Both the position numbers and the translations under genes were made by a program. Below, one piece after another: positions 52,588 to 61,524 of a DNA stretch of 64,000 bases. The DNA is from JBBQWZ01 sp038210135. Lineage in GTDB: Bacteria; Acidobacteriota; Terriglobia; Bryobacterales; Bryobacteraceae. A model generated the notes under the pieces. That model saw nothing but the letters and a program-made list of their open reading frames with translations, was not told where the DNA came from and did not search any database. The number at the start of each line of letters is the position of its first letter. Position 1 is the stretch's first letter. The DNA lies in NCBI GenBank assembly GCA_038210135.1, contig JBBQWZ010000004.1, positions 1-64,000 on the forward strand. The letters are read 5' to 3'.

Positions 52588-53630
52588 AGAGAGCTTTGAT
52601 CACTGGCATCACCGGGCAGGACGGTTCGTTTCTGGCCGAGTTGCTCCTTTCGAAAGGCTATGAAGTCCACGGCTTGATCCGCCGGGCCTCGACCTTTAAT
52701 ACGGAGCGGCTGGATCCGATCTATGCCGATCCGCATGAGGGCGGGGCGTCACTCTACCTCCATTACGGCGATGTGACCGATGGCACTGGGCTGAGGCGGA
52801 CGATTGAGAAGACCCGCCCGTCGGAGATCTACAATCTGGCCGCGCAGTCGCACGTTCGAGTGAGTTTCGATCAGCCCGAGTATACGGCCGATGTGGTGGC
52901 GACAGGGACGCTGCGCCTGCTGGAGGCGGTTCGCGACTACGTGGCCATCGGCGGCGAGAAGGTTAAGGTGTATCAGGCCGGCTCGTCGGAAATGTATGGA
53001 GCAACCGCTCCACCGCAGGACGAGAAAACTCCGTTTTATCCACGCAGTCCGTATGCGGCGAGCAAGGTGGCGGCGCACTGGTACGCCGTCAATTACCGGG
53101 AAGCATACAAGCTCTTCGTCTCGAACGGCATCCTGTTTAATCACGAGTCTGAACGGCGCGGAGAGACGTTTGTTACGCGCAAAATCACCCGCGCTCTCGC
53201 CCGGATCAAAATGGGTCTGCAGAAGAAGCTGTTCCTCGGTAATCTCGAGTCGAAACGTGATTGGGGTTACGCCGGCGATTACGTCGTGGCGATGTGGCTG
53301 ATGTTGCAGCAGGACGAACCGGACGATTTCGTGATTGCGACCGGCGAAGCGCATTCGGTACGCGAATTTCTCGATGAAGCGGGCGAGATCTGCGGTTTGG
53401 ACTGGCACGAGCACGTTGAGACCGACGCCCGGTATTTCCGGCCTACGGAAGTGGATTATTTGCTGGGTGACGCATCCAAGGCTCGAGACACACTCGGATG
53501 GGCTCCGCAGGTTGGATTTCGCGACCTGGTGCGGAAGATGGTCGAACACGACTTGGAATTGGCGCGCCAAGAAAACACTCTCGCCGAGGCGGGATACACG
53601 CCGGTTGTTCGCGGACTTTCACAAGCGTGA
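52584..53630 (+). CDS. gmd: GDP-mannose 4,6-dehydratase
   Basis: The 348-residue protein matches Gmd along its length: NAD-binding TGITGQDGSFLAELLLSKGY, RRASTFNTERLD, SHVRVSFDQPEYTADV, GSSEMYGA and the catalytic Tyr157/Lys161 pair in SPYAASKVAAHW. NHESERRGETFVTRKITRA and NLESKRDWGYAGDYV are family-specific. It converts GDP-mannose to GDP-4-keto-6-deoxymannose, the precursor of GDP-fucose, GDP-rhamnose or GDP-perosamine. No second enzyme of that branch is obvious beside it, so the final sugar is not known. It is coupled to the upstream fusion gene (ATGA). Confidence 0.97.
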   Translation: MKRALITGITGQDGSFLAELLLSKGYEVHGLIRRASTFNTERLDPIYADPHEGGASLYLHYGDVTDGTGLRRTIEKTRPSEIYNLAAQSHVRVSFDQPEYTADVVATGTLRLLEAVRDYVAIGGEKVKVYQAGSSEMYGATAPPQDEKTPFYPRSPYAASKVAAHWYAVNYREAYKLFVSNGILFNHESERRGETFVTRKITRALARIKMGLQKKLFLGNLESKRDWGYAGDYVVAMWLMLQQDEPDDFVIATGEAHSVREFLDEAGEICGLDWHEHVETDARYFRPTEVDYLLGDASKARDTLGWAPQVGFRDLVRKMVEHDLELARQENTLAEAGYTPVVRGLSQA

Positions 53631-53800
53631 CGGATTCGGGTTGTGAATGCACACATATCCCGTCTCCAATCACACGTTCGTTGGTACTCGCTCTAGAGGC
53701 GAGTCTCTTCGCCGTGCCATGGCCTCCAAAGGAATGCCGCTTTCAGATTGCTAAGCTTTTCTTAAATCGAACGTGATAGCATGAGCGTATCCTGCTCACT

Positions 53801-53887
53801 ATGCTGGATTTAGCAATGAATATACCCGCTCGCCTGAAGGATCAAGCCGAGGCATTCCGGGAGTACCTGACGCGCACACATCGGTGA
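53801..53887 (+). CDS. Possible 28-residue small protein
   Basis: ATG 53801 to TGA 53885 encodes MLDLAMNIPARLKDQAEAFR and eight more residues ending TRTHR. The helical, charged composition looks coding, and the frame is the only one in the 290-base gap between gmd and the next gene. There is no good ribosome binding site. Treat as tentative. Confidence 0.25.
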   Translation: MLDLAMNIPARLKDQAEAFREYLTRTHR

Positions 53888-53893
53888 TACGAA

Positions 53894-53917
53894 GCGGGAA
53901 TTGAACCCGCCATTTTA
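53894..53917 (+). terminator. GC hairpin followed by TTTT
   Basis: GCGGG-AATTGAA-CCCGC forms a perfect five-pair stem followed by CATTTT. It could end the gmd transcript. It also resembles the T-arm of a tRNA on the minus strand, but the rest of a tRNA is absent. The next gene starts only four bases after the hairpin region, so it could instead influence that gene's start. Confidence 0.35.
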
Positions 53918-53920
53918 GAG

Positions 53921-55069
53921 ATGCTTATGGACCTAACTGGGCACAGCAAAGCTCAGGATCTGAAACTCGCCGTCATCATCCCGACTTTCAACGAGCGGGA
54001 TAACATCGTACCGCTCATCAAAAAGCTCGACCATACGCTGGCGGGTATTCCCTTCGAGCTTGTTTTCGTGGATGACGATTCGCCGGACGGAACGGCGGAA
54101 CTGATTCGAGCGATTTCACTCCAGGATCCCCGGGTGCGTGTGCTTCATCGCATCGGGCGCCGCGGCTTGGCGTCCGCTTGCCTGGAAGGCATGATGGCGA
54201 CGGCGGCACCAGTTCTGGCGGTGATGGACGCCGACATGCAGCACGACGAAACCATCCTGCCGAAGATGCTGGCGGAGCTCGAAGCGAAGAACTTGGATCT
54301 GGTAATCGGCAGCCGAAACGTCGAAGGCGGGAGCATGGGCGAGTTCACCAAGGAGCGCGTGGCGCTGAGTCAACTTGGACGCCGCCTTAGCGCCTTGGTG
54401 AGCCATTGTGAGATGAGCGATCCCATGAGCGGCTTCTTCATGCTGCAGCGCGGGTTCCTGGAACAGGTTGTCCATCAGGCGTCCGGAACAGGCTTCAAAA
54501 TCCTTCTGGATCTGGTGGCGTCCGCGCCGCGGCCGGTCCGGTTGGGCGAGGTCGGCTACACGTTTCGCAACCGGATGCATGGGGAAAGCAAGCTCGATAT
54601 CAGCGTGGGTCTCGAGTACATTTACCTTTTACTTGACAAATCGATTGGCCACCTGATTCCAGTGCGATTTGTTCTCTTCACGCTGGTTGGCCTGGTGGGC
54701 TGGGTTCTTTATGTCGCCCTTCTCGGCCTGCTGTTCCAGACGTTGGGCTACTCCTTCACGACGGCGGTGATTGCAGCCAGTTTTGTAGCGATGACGCTCA
54801 ATTTCGCGATGAATAATCTGATCACATTCCGCAATCAACGGTTGCGAGGATGGGCCTGGCTGGGTGGGCTGATCTTTTTCTACATCGCCTGCGGCATTGG
54901 CGTTGCGAGCAATCTGTCGGTTGCGAGTCTACTGCTTTCCGCTGGTCTGCCTTGGATGATCGCGGGATCGTTCGGCTTGGTCGTCAGCTCTGTCTGGAAC
55001 TATGGAGTTTCGAGCGTCTTCGCCTGGCGGATCCATCAATCGAAGAAGCGAGCGGTGATTCGCAAGTGA
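53921..55069 (+). CDS. Polyprenol-phosphate mannose synthase-like GT2 with GtrA domain
   Basis: The 382-residue protein combines a GT2 domain (about 14-245: LAVIIPTFNERDNIVPLI; VDDDSPDGTAEL; the DAD metal motif in VMDADMQHDETILP; DPMSGFFMLQR) with a C-terminal membrane domain of four helices (about 250-380) that matches GtrA. LVGLVGWVLYVALLGLLF and the AMNNLITFRNQR loop are typical. The fusion makes polyprenyl-phosphate sugars and probably flips them, supplying donors for the GT39-like enzymes in this cluster. It starts at ATG 53921. Confidence 0.92.
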   Translation: MLMDLTGHSKAQDLKLAVIIPTFNERDNIVPLIKKLDHTLAGIPFELVFVDDDSPDGTAELIRAISLQDPRVRVLHRIGRRGLASACLEGMMATAAPVLAVMDADMQHDETILPKMLAELEAKNLDLVIGSRNVEGGSMGEFTKERVALSQLGRRLSALVSHCEMSDPMSGFFMLQRGFLEQVVHQASGTGFKILLDLVASAPRPVRLGEVGYTFRNRMHGESKLDISVGLEYIYLLLDKSIGHLIPVRFVLFTLVGLVGWVLYVALLGLLFQTLGYSFTTAVIAASFVAMTLNFAMNNLITFRNQRLRGWAWLGGLIFFYIACGIGVASNLSVASLLLSAGLPWMIAGSFGLVVSSVWNYGVSSVFAWRIHQSKKRAVIRK

Positions 55070-55085
55070 AAAGGAATTCGATCTC

Positions 55086-56609
55086 TTGCTCCTAGACTTA
55101 CAGCGACGTTTCACGGACTGGCTGGTGCAAGAGGAACGGCCGCGCTGGGTACATTTTCCATTCGCGCTGTTCGCGTTGATTTCCATCCTGCTGCTGATGG
55201 GAACGGCGGCATGGCGTCCCCTCCAGTTCGAAGAGATCGTGACGTATTGGGTAGCGAAGTCCGCCAAGGATCTGCCGAGCCTCTACGATTCGCTGCTGAA
55301 GCATCTGGACAATCATCCTCCGTTGGATTATTCGCTGCGTCACCTCAGCATGCGTGTATTTGGCGATGGCGCTTTGGCGTTCCGGTTGCCTTCGATCGTG
55401 GGCTTCGGCCTCGGCTTAGTTGGCATTTACGCCATCGTCATCCGGTTCCTGCCGGTGGCGTGTGCGGTCGGCGCGGCGGCGCTCTTTGCGGCTTCGCAAG
55501 CCAATGCGGTCGGACAATATGGGCGTTCCTACGGAATTTTGCTGGGGGTGTGCGTGGGCGCGCTTTGGATGTGGCGCGTATGGGCAGACGAGCGGAAGGC
55601 CTGGGCGCTCACCGCACTCGCTTTGTTCATGGCAAGCGCGCCGATGCTGCACTACTACGGCCCCTTGCATCTGTTCGCGGTTGTCGTGGCGGAATTGGCG
55701 CGTACCTATCAACGCCGCAAGGTGGATTGGCTGGTATGGGGGGCGTTCCTGGCGACCTTTGCCTGTCTTCCGCTTGTCTATCCGCTCGCGGCTGACGCAA
55801 AGAAATATTCGCGGGGCTTCTGGACTCCAGTTTCGATCGATGCCTGCCTGTCCATTTACAAAGATCTGTTTGCGTACCTGGCAGCGCCCCTGGTGTTCAT
55901 GCTGGCGGTAGTTGTGATCCTTCGGTTTTGGTGGCCGGGAAATACGGCGAAGTTTCAGCTGGATCGCAAGGCGGCTCCGGAGATCGTCGCGAGTTTGTGG
56001 CTGGTGCTGCTGCCCGTGGTGGTGTTTCTGGCGGCGAAATTCGTTACGGGAGCTTTGTTTTTCCGTTATGCGGTCTCGCTCATTGGCGGAGTCTGTGTGT
56101 TGTTTGGCTTCTCTCTCCGTGGGTCCAGATATTCGCGGGCGGCCGCGATCCTGATCCTTCCACTATTCGCGGTGGGTATGATCGGCGCCAAAGCAGTGGG
56201 ATTCGCGAGACACTTCGATCCCGGTCCGGTTGCGGGATCCATCGAGCAGATCGCAAAGACCACGGATCTTCCTCTGGTCCTCGATTCGCCGCAAGCGTTT
56301 CTCGAGACATGGCATTATGCTTCTCCGGAGATTCGGAATCGCCTTTACTACCTGGTCGATGAGGAAGCAGCGTTTCGTATTCAGGGCCAGAACGTTGATC
56401 AGCGTTTTCTGCTGATCTTTGGCGAGCGTATCGGTCCGCATGCCGTGCCTCGGGTCGACTTTTTAAAGGTCCACCCCCGCTTTTGCCTGGTTTTTGAAGG
56501 CGGATGGCTGTTGAAGTCGATCGGTGAGGAAGTGAAAAGCGTGTCCGTTCGTTATCTCGGCCGCCAGGCATTGATCGACGTGAGTGTCGATCCGACCACC
56601 GTCCCCTAG
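55086..56609 (+). CDS. Multi-spanning GT39-like membrane protein
   Basis: The 507-residue protein starts at TTG 55086, with AAGGA about ten bases before it. Around ten helices follow an N-terminal basic segment. The first loop has WRPLQFEEIVTYWVAKSAKD and LDNHPPLDYSLRHLSM, in the place of the catalytic loop of PMT/ArnT enzymes. The Asp/Glu are present, though not in a strict DD pair. A soluble C-terminal domain (about 390-507) follows. The upstream GtrA-GT2 gene makes a lipid-linked sugar donor for enzymes of this type. Its last four bases, CTAG, are shared with the stop of the convergent gene. Confidence 0.75.
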   Translation: MLLDLQRRFTDWLVQEERPRWVHFPFALFALISILLLMGTAAWRPLQFEEIVTYWVAKSAKDLPSLYDSLLKHLDNHPPLDYSLRHLSMRVFGDGALAFRLPSIVGFGLGLVGIYAIVIRFLPVACAVGAAALFAASQANAVGQYGRSYGILLGVCVGALWMWRVWADERKAWALTALALFMASAPMLHYYGPLHLFAVVVAELARTYQRRKVDWLVWGAFLATFACLPLVYPLAADAKKYSRGFWTPVSIDACLSIYKDLFAYLAAPLVFMLAVVVILRFWWPGNTAKFQLDRKAAPEIVASLWLVLLPVVVFLAAKFVTGALFFRYAVSLIGGVCVLFGFSLRGSRYSRAAAILILPLFAVGMIGAKAVGFARHFDPGPVAGSIEQIAKTTDLPLVLDSPQAFLETWHYASPEIRNRLYYLVDEEAAFRIQGQNVDQRFLLIFGERIGPHAVPRVDFLKVHPRFCLVFEGGWLLKSIGEEVKSVSVRYLGRQALIDVSVDPTTVP

Positions 56610-57553
56610 TGGCGTGGCTCGATTTGCTTCAGCAAGGTCGAGCTGAGGATCTTCGTAAAGCGGACCGAACCTTCGTGGTTCAAATGGAACGCGTCGCGAT
56701 AGAGGTCGGCCGGCCAGCTATTCTGCGGCACGGGCATGAGCACGGAGGTGCCAGACTGGCGAGCAGCCTCGAGCAAGCCTTCACTACTCTCCTCAAAGCC
56801 GGGCGGGAGCAGGAAGTCAAAGTCGACCTGGTATTCCGCGCAGGCCTCCCGGAGTTTCGCTAGCCGGGGGGCGGCGATAGCAAGTGTTTCCGCGTTGCTG
56901 AAGGCGCGCTTCGGTGTGTTGTTTAGATTGTGTAACACCGTTGAGTAGGCTGGAGCGATTCTGCCGAGGGAAAAATTCCTTACATTGAGTCTGCCCGCAT
57001 AGAACATGCTGTAGCGGGCAAATAGTAAGTCGGATATTCCTGTCAAATTGAGATTAATGTCAGATCCGACGTCTTTCAGATCCCGCGTCCGAAAGAGATA
57101 GGCTGCGGAATATTCTCCTCGGATCGCATCCGACGTGAGGTGACGAAGATTCATGCTGAGGACGATCCGGTCTGGCCGACTGCCATCGTCCAGCAGACGA
57201 CGGATACCGTAGTACCAGTCTAAATACTGGGTTTGCTCGATCGCAAACAGGATCGGATCCGCCCGTGAACCCAATTGTTGTTGCAAGGCTGTATATTCGA
57301 CGCCTTCGAGTAAAAGTGAGTTGCCCAGAAGAAGGATAGTGGGATGGGAAGGACCCCCCTTGCGGGCCGCTAGCGCCGCGGCATGGCCTATATTTACACG
57401 CGATTCAATGTGGCTGATGCGGCTGAAACCGACTCGTGTCCCAATTTCCAAAGCAATCAAGAATAAGAGCAGAATGACCACAGTGATGACGATGGGTCTG
57501 GTGTAATCGCGACTCAGCGATTGGGTTTCAGAACTGGAAGTAGATAAAGACAT
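56606..57553 (-). CDS. AlgJ/SGNH-like membrane-anchored protein
   Basis: Starting at ATG 57553 (a TTG lies three codons earlier), the 315-residue protein has one N-terminal helix (about 22-41) and a periplasmic SGNH-like domain. ILLLGNSLLLEGVEY carries the G-N-S catalytic serine motif, and DAFHLNHEGSVRF near the end carries the D-x2-H pair. This matches the AlgJ/AlgX/DUF1574 type that transfers acetyl groups onto polysaccharides. It overlaps the MBOAT gene upstream by 26 bases, which supports an acetylation pair. Confidence 0.82.
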   Translation of the reverse strand: MSLSTSSSETQSLSRDYTRPIVITVVILLLFLIALEIGTRVGFSRISHIESRVNIGHAAALAARKGGPSHPTILLLGNSLLLEGVEYTALQQQLGSRADPILFAIEQTQYLDWYYGIRRLLDDGSRPDRIVLSMNLRHLTSDAIRGEYSAAYLFRTRDLKDVGSDINLNLTGISDLLFARYSMFYAGRLNVRNFSLGRIAPAYSTVLHNLNNTPKRAFSNAETLAIAAPRLAKLREACAEYQVDFDFLLPPGFEESSEGLLEAARQSGTSVLMPVPQNSWPADLYRDAFHLNHEGSVRFTKILSSTLLKQIEPRH

Positions 57554-58922
57554 TCGCGCCAATAGGCCCCAGGAAAGTAAGAATTACGCAGAACACGACA
57601 ACCGTTGCAATGGCCAGTTCCGGGCGGCCTTTTTCAAACGGGTATTCCTCGCCTCGATGCTCGAGGAAAAGATCAAGCATCGCCGTCACGACCACGATAC
57701 TCCCTAAGTATCCGAGAATCGACAGAAACCTTGGCTGCCATTCGATGATTCGAAGATCAGCGAGCATGCGCAGCGCGTGACTCAGATTCGATGCCCGGAA
57801 AAGCAGCCAACCCAGACCGACGACGAGCATAGTAGTGATCCAGCCGATCAGGCTAAAGCCTTTCGCTTCTTCACCTCGCTTAAACATGCGTTCGAACGAC
57901 AGCCACAAGCCATGCAGTCCGCCCCATAGAACGAAGGTCCAGTTCGCACCGTGCCAAAGACCACCCAAAAGCATTGTGGTCATGAGATTCCGATACGTTT
58001 TCATGGGGCCCAAGCGGTTGCCGCCGAGCGAGAAATATAGATAGTCCCGAAGCCACGTGCTGAGGCTAATGTGCCATCGACGCCAAAAGTCCTGGAGACT
58101 CGAGGCGAGATACGGCTGACGGAAGTTGACCATGAAGTGGAACCCAAGAAGTTGCGCACTGCCGCGGGCGATATCGCTGTAACCGCTAAAATCGCCGTAG
58201 ATCTGCAGGCTAAACGCAAGCACGCCGATCACCGTGACCCAGAGTCCATGCCCGAGCTGGCCGTCAAAAGCAGCATTGGCCATCGTCGCGGCATTGTCGG
58301 CAATCACCGATTTGCGGAACAGCCCGAGGAGGATGAGCATGATGCCGTCGAAGAATTTTCGCCCATCAAACTGGCGCGGTTGTTGTACCTGCGGCAGCAG
58401 GTGTTCTGGACGCTGAATCGGCCCGGCAATCAGGTGCGGGAAGAGGCTGATAAATAGTCCATAGTCGACGAAGCGCCGCGAGGGTGGCAGGCGTCCCCGA
58501 TAGACATCAATGATGTAGGCGACCTCCTGAAAGGTATAGAACGAAATCCCGGGAGGAAGGACAACCCGGAGAAACGGAACCGAGACGGAATGTATTCCAA
58601 GAACTCCCAGGCCATCAATGACGGAGCCGATAAAAAAGTCAAAATATTTAAAGAAGCCCAGAACACTGAAGTTTAGAATTAGAGAGAAGACAAGAAAAGA
58701 ACGGCGGGCGGTAGGGTTCTGACTATCTGCAATTTTCTGAGCCAGGACATAATCGAGCGTGGCGGAGGCCATCATCAGGACAAGGAATCGCCAGTCCCAC
58801 CAGCCGTAAAAAAAGCAGCTGGCGGCGAACAGCATACGATTCTGAGATCGCCATCCCAGTCGCCAATACACCGACACAACCAGGATTAGGAATACAAAAT
58901 AAACTGGAGTATCAAACAGCAT
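57528..58922 (-). CDS. MBOAT O-acyltransferase (AlgI-like)
   Basis: The 464-residue protein has about 10-12 helices and the conserved MBOAT region: SYDxF-like GISFYTFQEVAYIIDVYRG, DFWRRWHISLSTWLRDYLYFSLGG with its His, and GGLWHGANWTFVLWGGLHG with the second pair of His. This is the AlgI/DltB/PatA type that moves acetyl groups across the inner membrane for O-acetylation of a polysaccharide. Its partner is the SGNH-like gene directly downstream. Both lie leftward of the nucleotidyltransferase gene and about 100 bases from it. Confidence 0.92.
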   Translation of the reverse strand: MLFDTPVYFVFLILVVSVYWRLGWRSQNRMLFAASCFFYGWWDWRFLVLMMASATLDYVLAQKIADSQNPTARRSFLVFSLILNFSVLGFFKYFDFFIGSVIDGLGVLGIHSVSVPFLRVVLPPGISFYTFQEVAYIIDVYRGRLPPSRRFVDYGLFISLFPHLIAGPIQRPEHLLPQVQQPRQFDGRKFFDGIMLILLGLFRKSVIADNAATMANAAFDGQLGHGLWVTVIGVLAFSLQIYGDFSGYSDIARGSAQLLGFHFMVNFRQPYLASSLQDFWRRWHISLSTWLRDYLYFSLGGNRLGPMKTYRNLMTTMLLGGLWHGANWTFVLWGGLHGLWLSFERMFKRGEEAKGFSLIGWITTMLVVGLGWLLFRASNLSHALRMLADLRIIEWQPRFLSILGYLGSIVVVTAMLDLFLEHRGEEYPFEKGRPELAIATVVVFCVILTFLGPIGANVFIYFQF

Positions 58923-59023
58923 GCTGCCGTATCCGAGAAACTAGGGGGCCTTTCCGCGTTGGGGTAACTAGTACGTATTTTAGAGTGGTCGTACGCTAGG
59001 AACAGCTTTAGACAATCAGCGGA

Positions 59024-59764
59024 TTAGTCTTCTTCTTCCGGTTTTGCTGGACGAATGGATGCCACCAAATTTTGGGATCGCAGAAGCGATTCAAACGTGC
59101 CTGCGTCGGTCCACCAACCGTCAAGGTAGGAATACGTGAGTGTACCTTCGTGGATGTACAAATTGTTGACGTCCGTAATTTCGAGTTCGTTGCGGCGGGA
59201 GGGAACGAGCTGCCGAATCTTATCGAAGACCGAGGCGTCGTACATGTAAATGCCTGTAACGGCAAGGTCCGACTTTGGCTGCTTGGGTTTTTCTTCGATC
59301 CCGACGATTCGATCGCCCTGGATCTCGGCCACGCCGAACCGATGCGCGTCTGGAACCTGCTTCAAAAGAATACGGGCCCCTCGTTCCTGACCCCTAAATT
59401 CGGACGCCGCCTGCGCGATGCTTTTCTCGATGATGTTGTCGCCAAGGATGACACACATCTTTTCCCCGTCGACGAAGTGCTCGGCCAAGTTCAGAGCGTC
59501 GGCGATTCCGCCTTCACCTTCCTGGTAGGCATAGTTGACGTGCTTGAGGCCAAACTCTTTGCCGTTGGCCAGGAGCCGCAGGAAGTCGCCGGAATTGCGG
59601 CCTCCGGTGACCACCAGAATGTCCTCGATGCCGGCATCCACAAGCGTCTGAATTGGGTAATAGATCATCGGCCGATCGTAGATCGGCAGAAGATGCTTAT
59701 TGGTGATCTTAGTAAGCGGAAACAACCGACTGCCGGACCCGCCGGCTAGAACGACACCCTTCAC
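59024..59764 (-). CDS. RmlA-type sugar-1-phosphate nucleotidyltransferase
   Basis: The 246-residue protein has the nucleotidyltransferase start MKGVVLAGGSGSRLFPLTK and IYDRPMIYYPIQTLVDAGI. VILGDNIIEKSIAQAA and VAEIQGDRIVGIEEKPKQPKSDLAVTGIYMYD follow. All match glucose-1-phosphate thymidylyltransferases, though at 246 residues it is short compared with about 290 for RmlA. It would activate a hexose-1-phosphate, probably to dTDP- or UDP-glucose. It is the first gene of a leftward set with the MBOAT and AlgJ-like genes. Confidence 0.9.
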   Translation of the reverse strand: MKGVVLAGGSGSRLFPLTKITNKHLLPIYDRPMIYYPIQTLVDAGIEDILVVTGGRNSGDFLRLLANGKEFGLKHVNYAYQEGEGGIADALNLAEHFVDGEKMCVILGDNIIEKSIAQAASEFRGQERGARILLKQVPDAHRFGVAEIQGDRIVGIEEKPKQPKSDLAVTGIYMYDASVFDKIRQLVPSRRNELEITDVNNLYIHEGTLTYSYLDGWWTDAGTFESLLRSQNLVASIRPAKPEEED

Positions 59765-59951
59765 GATAAGCCCTCTTCCCGTCTCAGACTCTCAAAGCCG
59801 CCAACCGGCGGCGCGATACGCTTTCCATGGTACATCGGACCACCGGCCTCCGGAAGTCAAGGCGATCGATACATAATCAAGTCTCGGGGACCTTCCGGTA
59901 TTCATTTGCGGGCGAGAAGGGGATCGTCGATACTAAGGGACGGGGGGCGAA

Positions 59952-61520
59952 ATGCTAACTACCAAAGACGCTTTAGACTTAGACAAGGTTCGACTGCCCT
60001 TCGAACCCATAGCATCTTTTGAACCGATGCTCCGAGGTGAAGATGAACGCGCCGCTTGCCACGGCAAACGGATCGGCATCCTCATCGTAACCTACAACGC
60101 CGTGACAACGCTCACGAAGGTTCTGAGGCGGATTACTCCCCAGGTTTGGGCAAACGTCGAGGAGATCGCGGTCTTCGACGACGCCAGTCAGGATTCCACG
60201 TATGAACTCGCGCTGGGTATGAAGACCCTGCGGCATTTGCCTAAGCTTTGCGTATTACGGCACCCGAAGAATCTCGGCTATGGTGGAAATCAAAAGGCAG
60301 GATATCAGTATTTTCTCGATAAAGGCTTCGACGCCGTCGTATTGCTACACGGCGACGGGCAATACGCGCCAGAGATTCTATCGCATGTGTATAGTCCCAT
60401 CATAAGAGGCGAAGCGGACGCCGTTTTTGGTTCGCGTATGATGTCCACTTACGGGGGGCCCCTGAAGGGCGGAATGCCGCTCTATAAATACCTCGGAAAC
60501 CGGGTCCTTTCGATGTTTGAAAACGTAGCTCTTGGCATGACGCTGACGGAGTTCCACAGCGGCTATCGTGCTTACAACCTGCACGCTATAAAGAAGATAG
60601 ACTTCCGCGAAATGACTAATGATTTCCATTTTGATACCGAGATCATTATCAAATTAAACCACCAGCGATTTCGCATTTCCGAAGTTCCAATTCCCACTTA
60701 CTACGGCGATGAGATTTGCTACGTCAATGGCGTACGCTACGCGAAGGATGTCGCCCGGGCCGTATATCGGTACAAGCAAACGTGCAGGTCCACTTCATCA
60801 TATCCGGAATTTAAAGAATACTTTGTTCACTATCCTATCAAGACCAGCAGCCACTCCTCTCACGCCTATATTCAGACGATGGTGGGTAAGAACGATACAA
60901 TTCTGGATCTCGGCTGTGGGCATGGATTTTTTGCCGCCGAGCTGAAGAAGGCGGGCGAGCGAACCATTACAGGCGTAGATTCTTTGCCCAAACCGGAACG
61001 GCGTGAGGTGTTAGAGGATTATATTTCCGCCGATTTGGACTCTGGCGCCGATATCGACACGATCACAAAAACACTGGCTGGCAAAAAGTTTGATTCTGTT
61101 CTGCTCTTAGACGTTCTCGAGCATCTCACCACTCCAGAGCGATTACTGCAGGCGTCCAGTCAATGGGTCGAAGAGAATGGAACTGTCATCGTTTCTTTGC
61201 CGAACGTTGCGCACTTATATGTACGCTTAATGCTTTTGGTCGGGCGTTTCGATTACCAGGATCGAGGCATCCTCGATCGAACTCACCTACGCTGGTTTAC
61301 GCGTAAAACGGCGCGGAAATTCTTTCATTCCAATGGATTTCGGATCGTTCGGGAACGAGCAACCGTAGTGCCACTGGAGTTAGTTATCGGGCTATCCCCC
61401 AGTAACGTCTTCATGCGAATGCTGAATGTTATATCGGCCGGGCTTACGCGAATCTGGCCGACGTTGTTCGGATACCAATTCATATTCGTGCTCGCTGCCG
61501 ACCAGCGGCGGGAGCCATAG
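59952..61520 (+). CDS. Fusion: family 2 glycosyltransferase plus C-terminal methyltransferase
   Basis: The 522-residue protein has a GT2 domain first (about 40-275: IGILIVTYNAVTTLTKVL; FDDASQDSTYELA; VVLLHGDGQYAPEIL, the DxD-type motif; FHSGYRAYNLHAI). A class I methyltransferase is second (about 310-470: DTILDLGCGHGFFAAELKKAG is motif I; FDSVLLLDVLEHLTTPERLL is typical of UbiG-like enzymes). The order is the reverse of the fusion at 51133. Both domains appear intact. It starts at ATG 59952 and is divergent from the nucleotidyltransferase gene. Confidence 0.9.
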   Translation: MLTTKDALDLDKVRLPFEPIASFEPMLRGEDERAACHGKRIGILIVTYNAVTTLTKVLRRITPQVWANVEEIAVFDDASQDSTYELALGMKTLRHLPKLCVLRHPKNLGYGGNQKAGYQYFLDKGFDAVVLLHGDGQYAPEILSHVYSPIIRGEADAVFGSRMMSTYGGPLKGGMPLYKYLGNRVLSMFENVALGMTLTEFHSGYRAYNLHAIKKIDFREMTNDFHFDTEIIIKLNHQRFRISEVPIPTYYGDEICYVNGVRYAKDVARAVYRYKQTCRSTSSYPEFKEYFVHYPIKTSSHSSHAYIQTMVGKNDTILDLGCGHGFFAAELKKAGERTITGVDSLPKPERREVLEDYISADLDSGADIDTITKTLAGKKFDSVLLLDVLEHLTTPERLLQASSQWVEENGTVIVSLPNVAHLYVRLMLLVGRFDYQDRGILDRTHLRWFTRKTARKFFHSNGFRIVRERATVVPLELVIGLSPSNVFMRMLNVISAGLTRIWPTLFGYQFIFVLAADQRREP

Positions 61521-61524
61521 GCGG

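Noticed and set aside
53891..53915. A minus-strand tRNA T-arm (GCGGG-TTCAATT-CCCGC)
   Set aside because: The stem and loop fit a T-arm, but no acceptor, D- or anticodon arm pairs at the right distance; it is better read as a simple hairpin or terminator.
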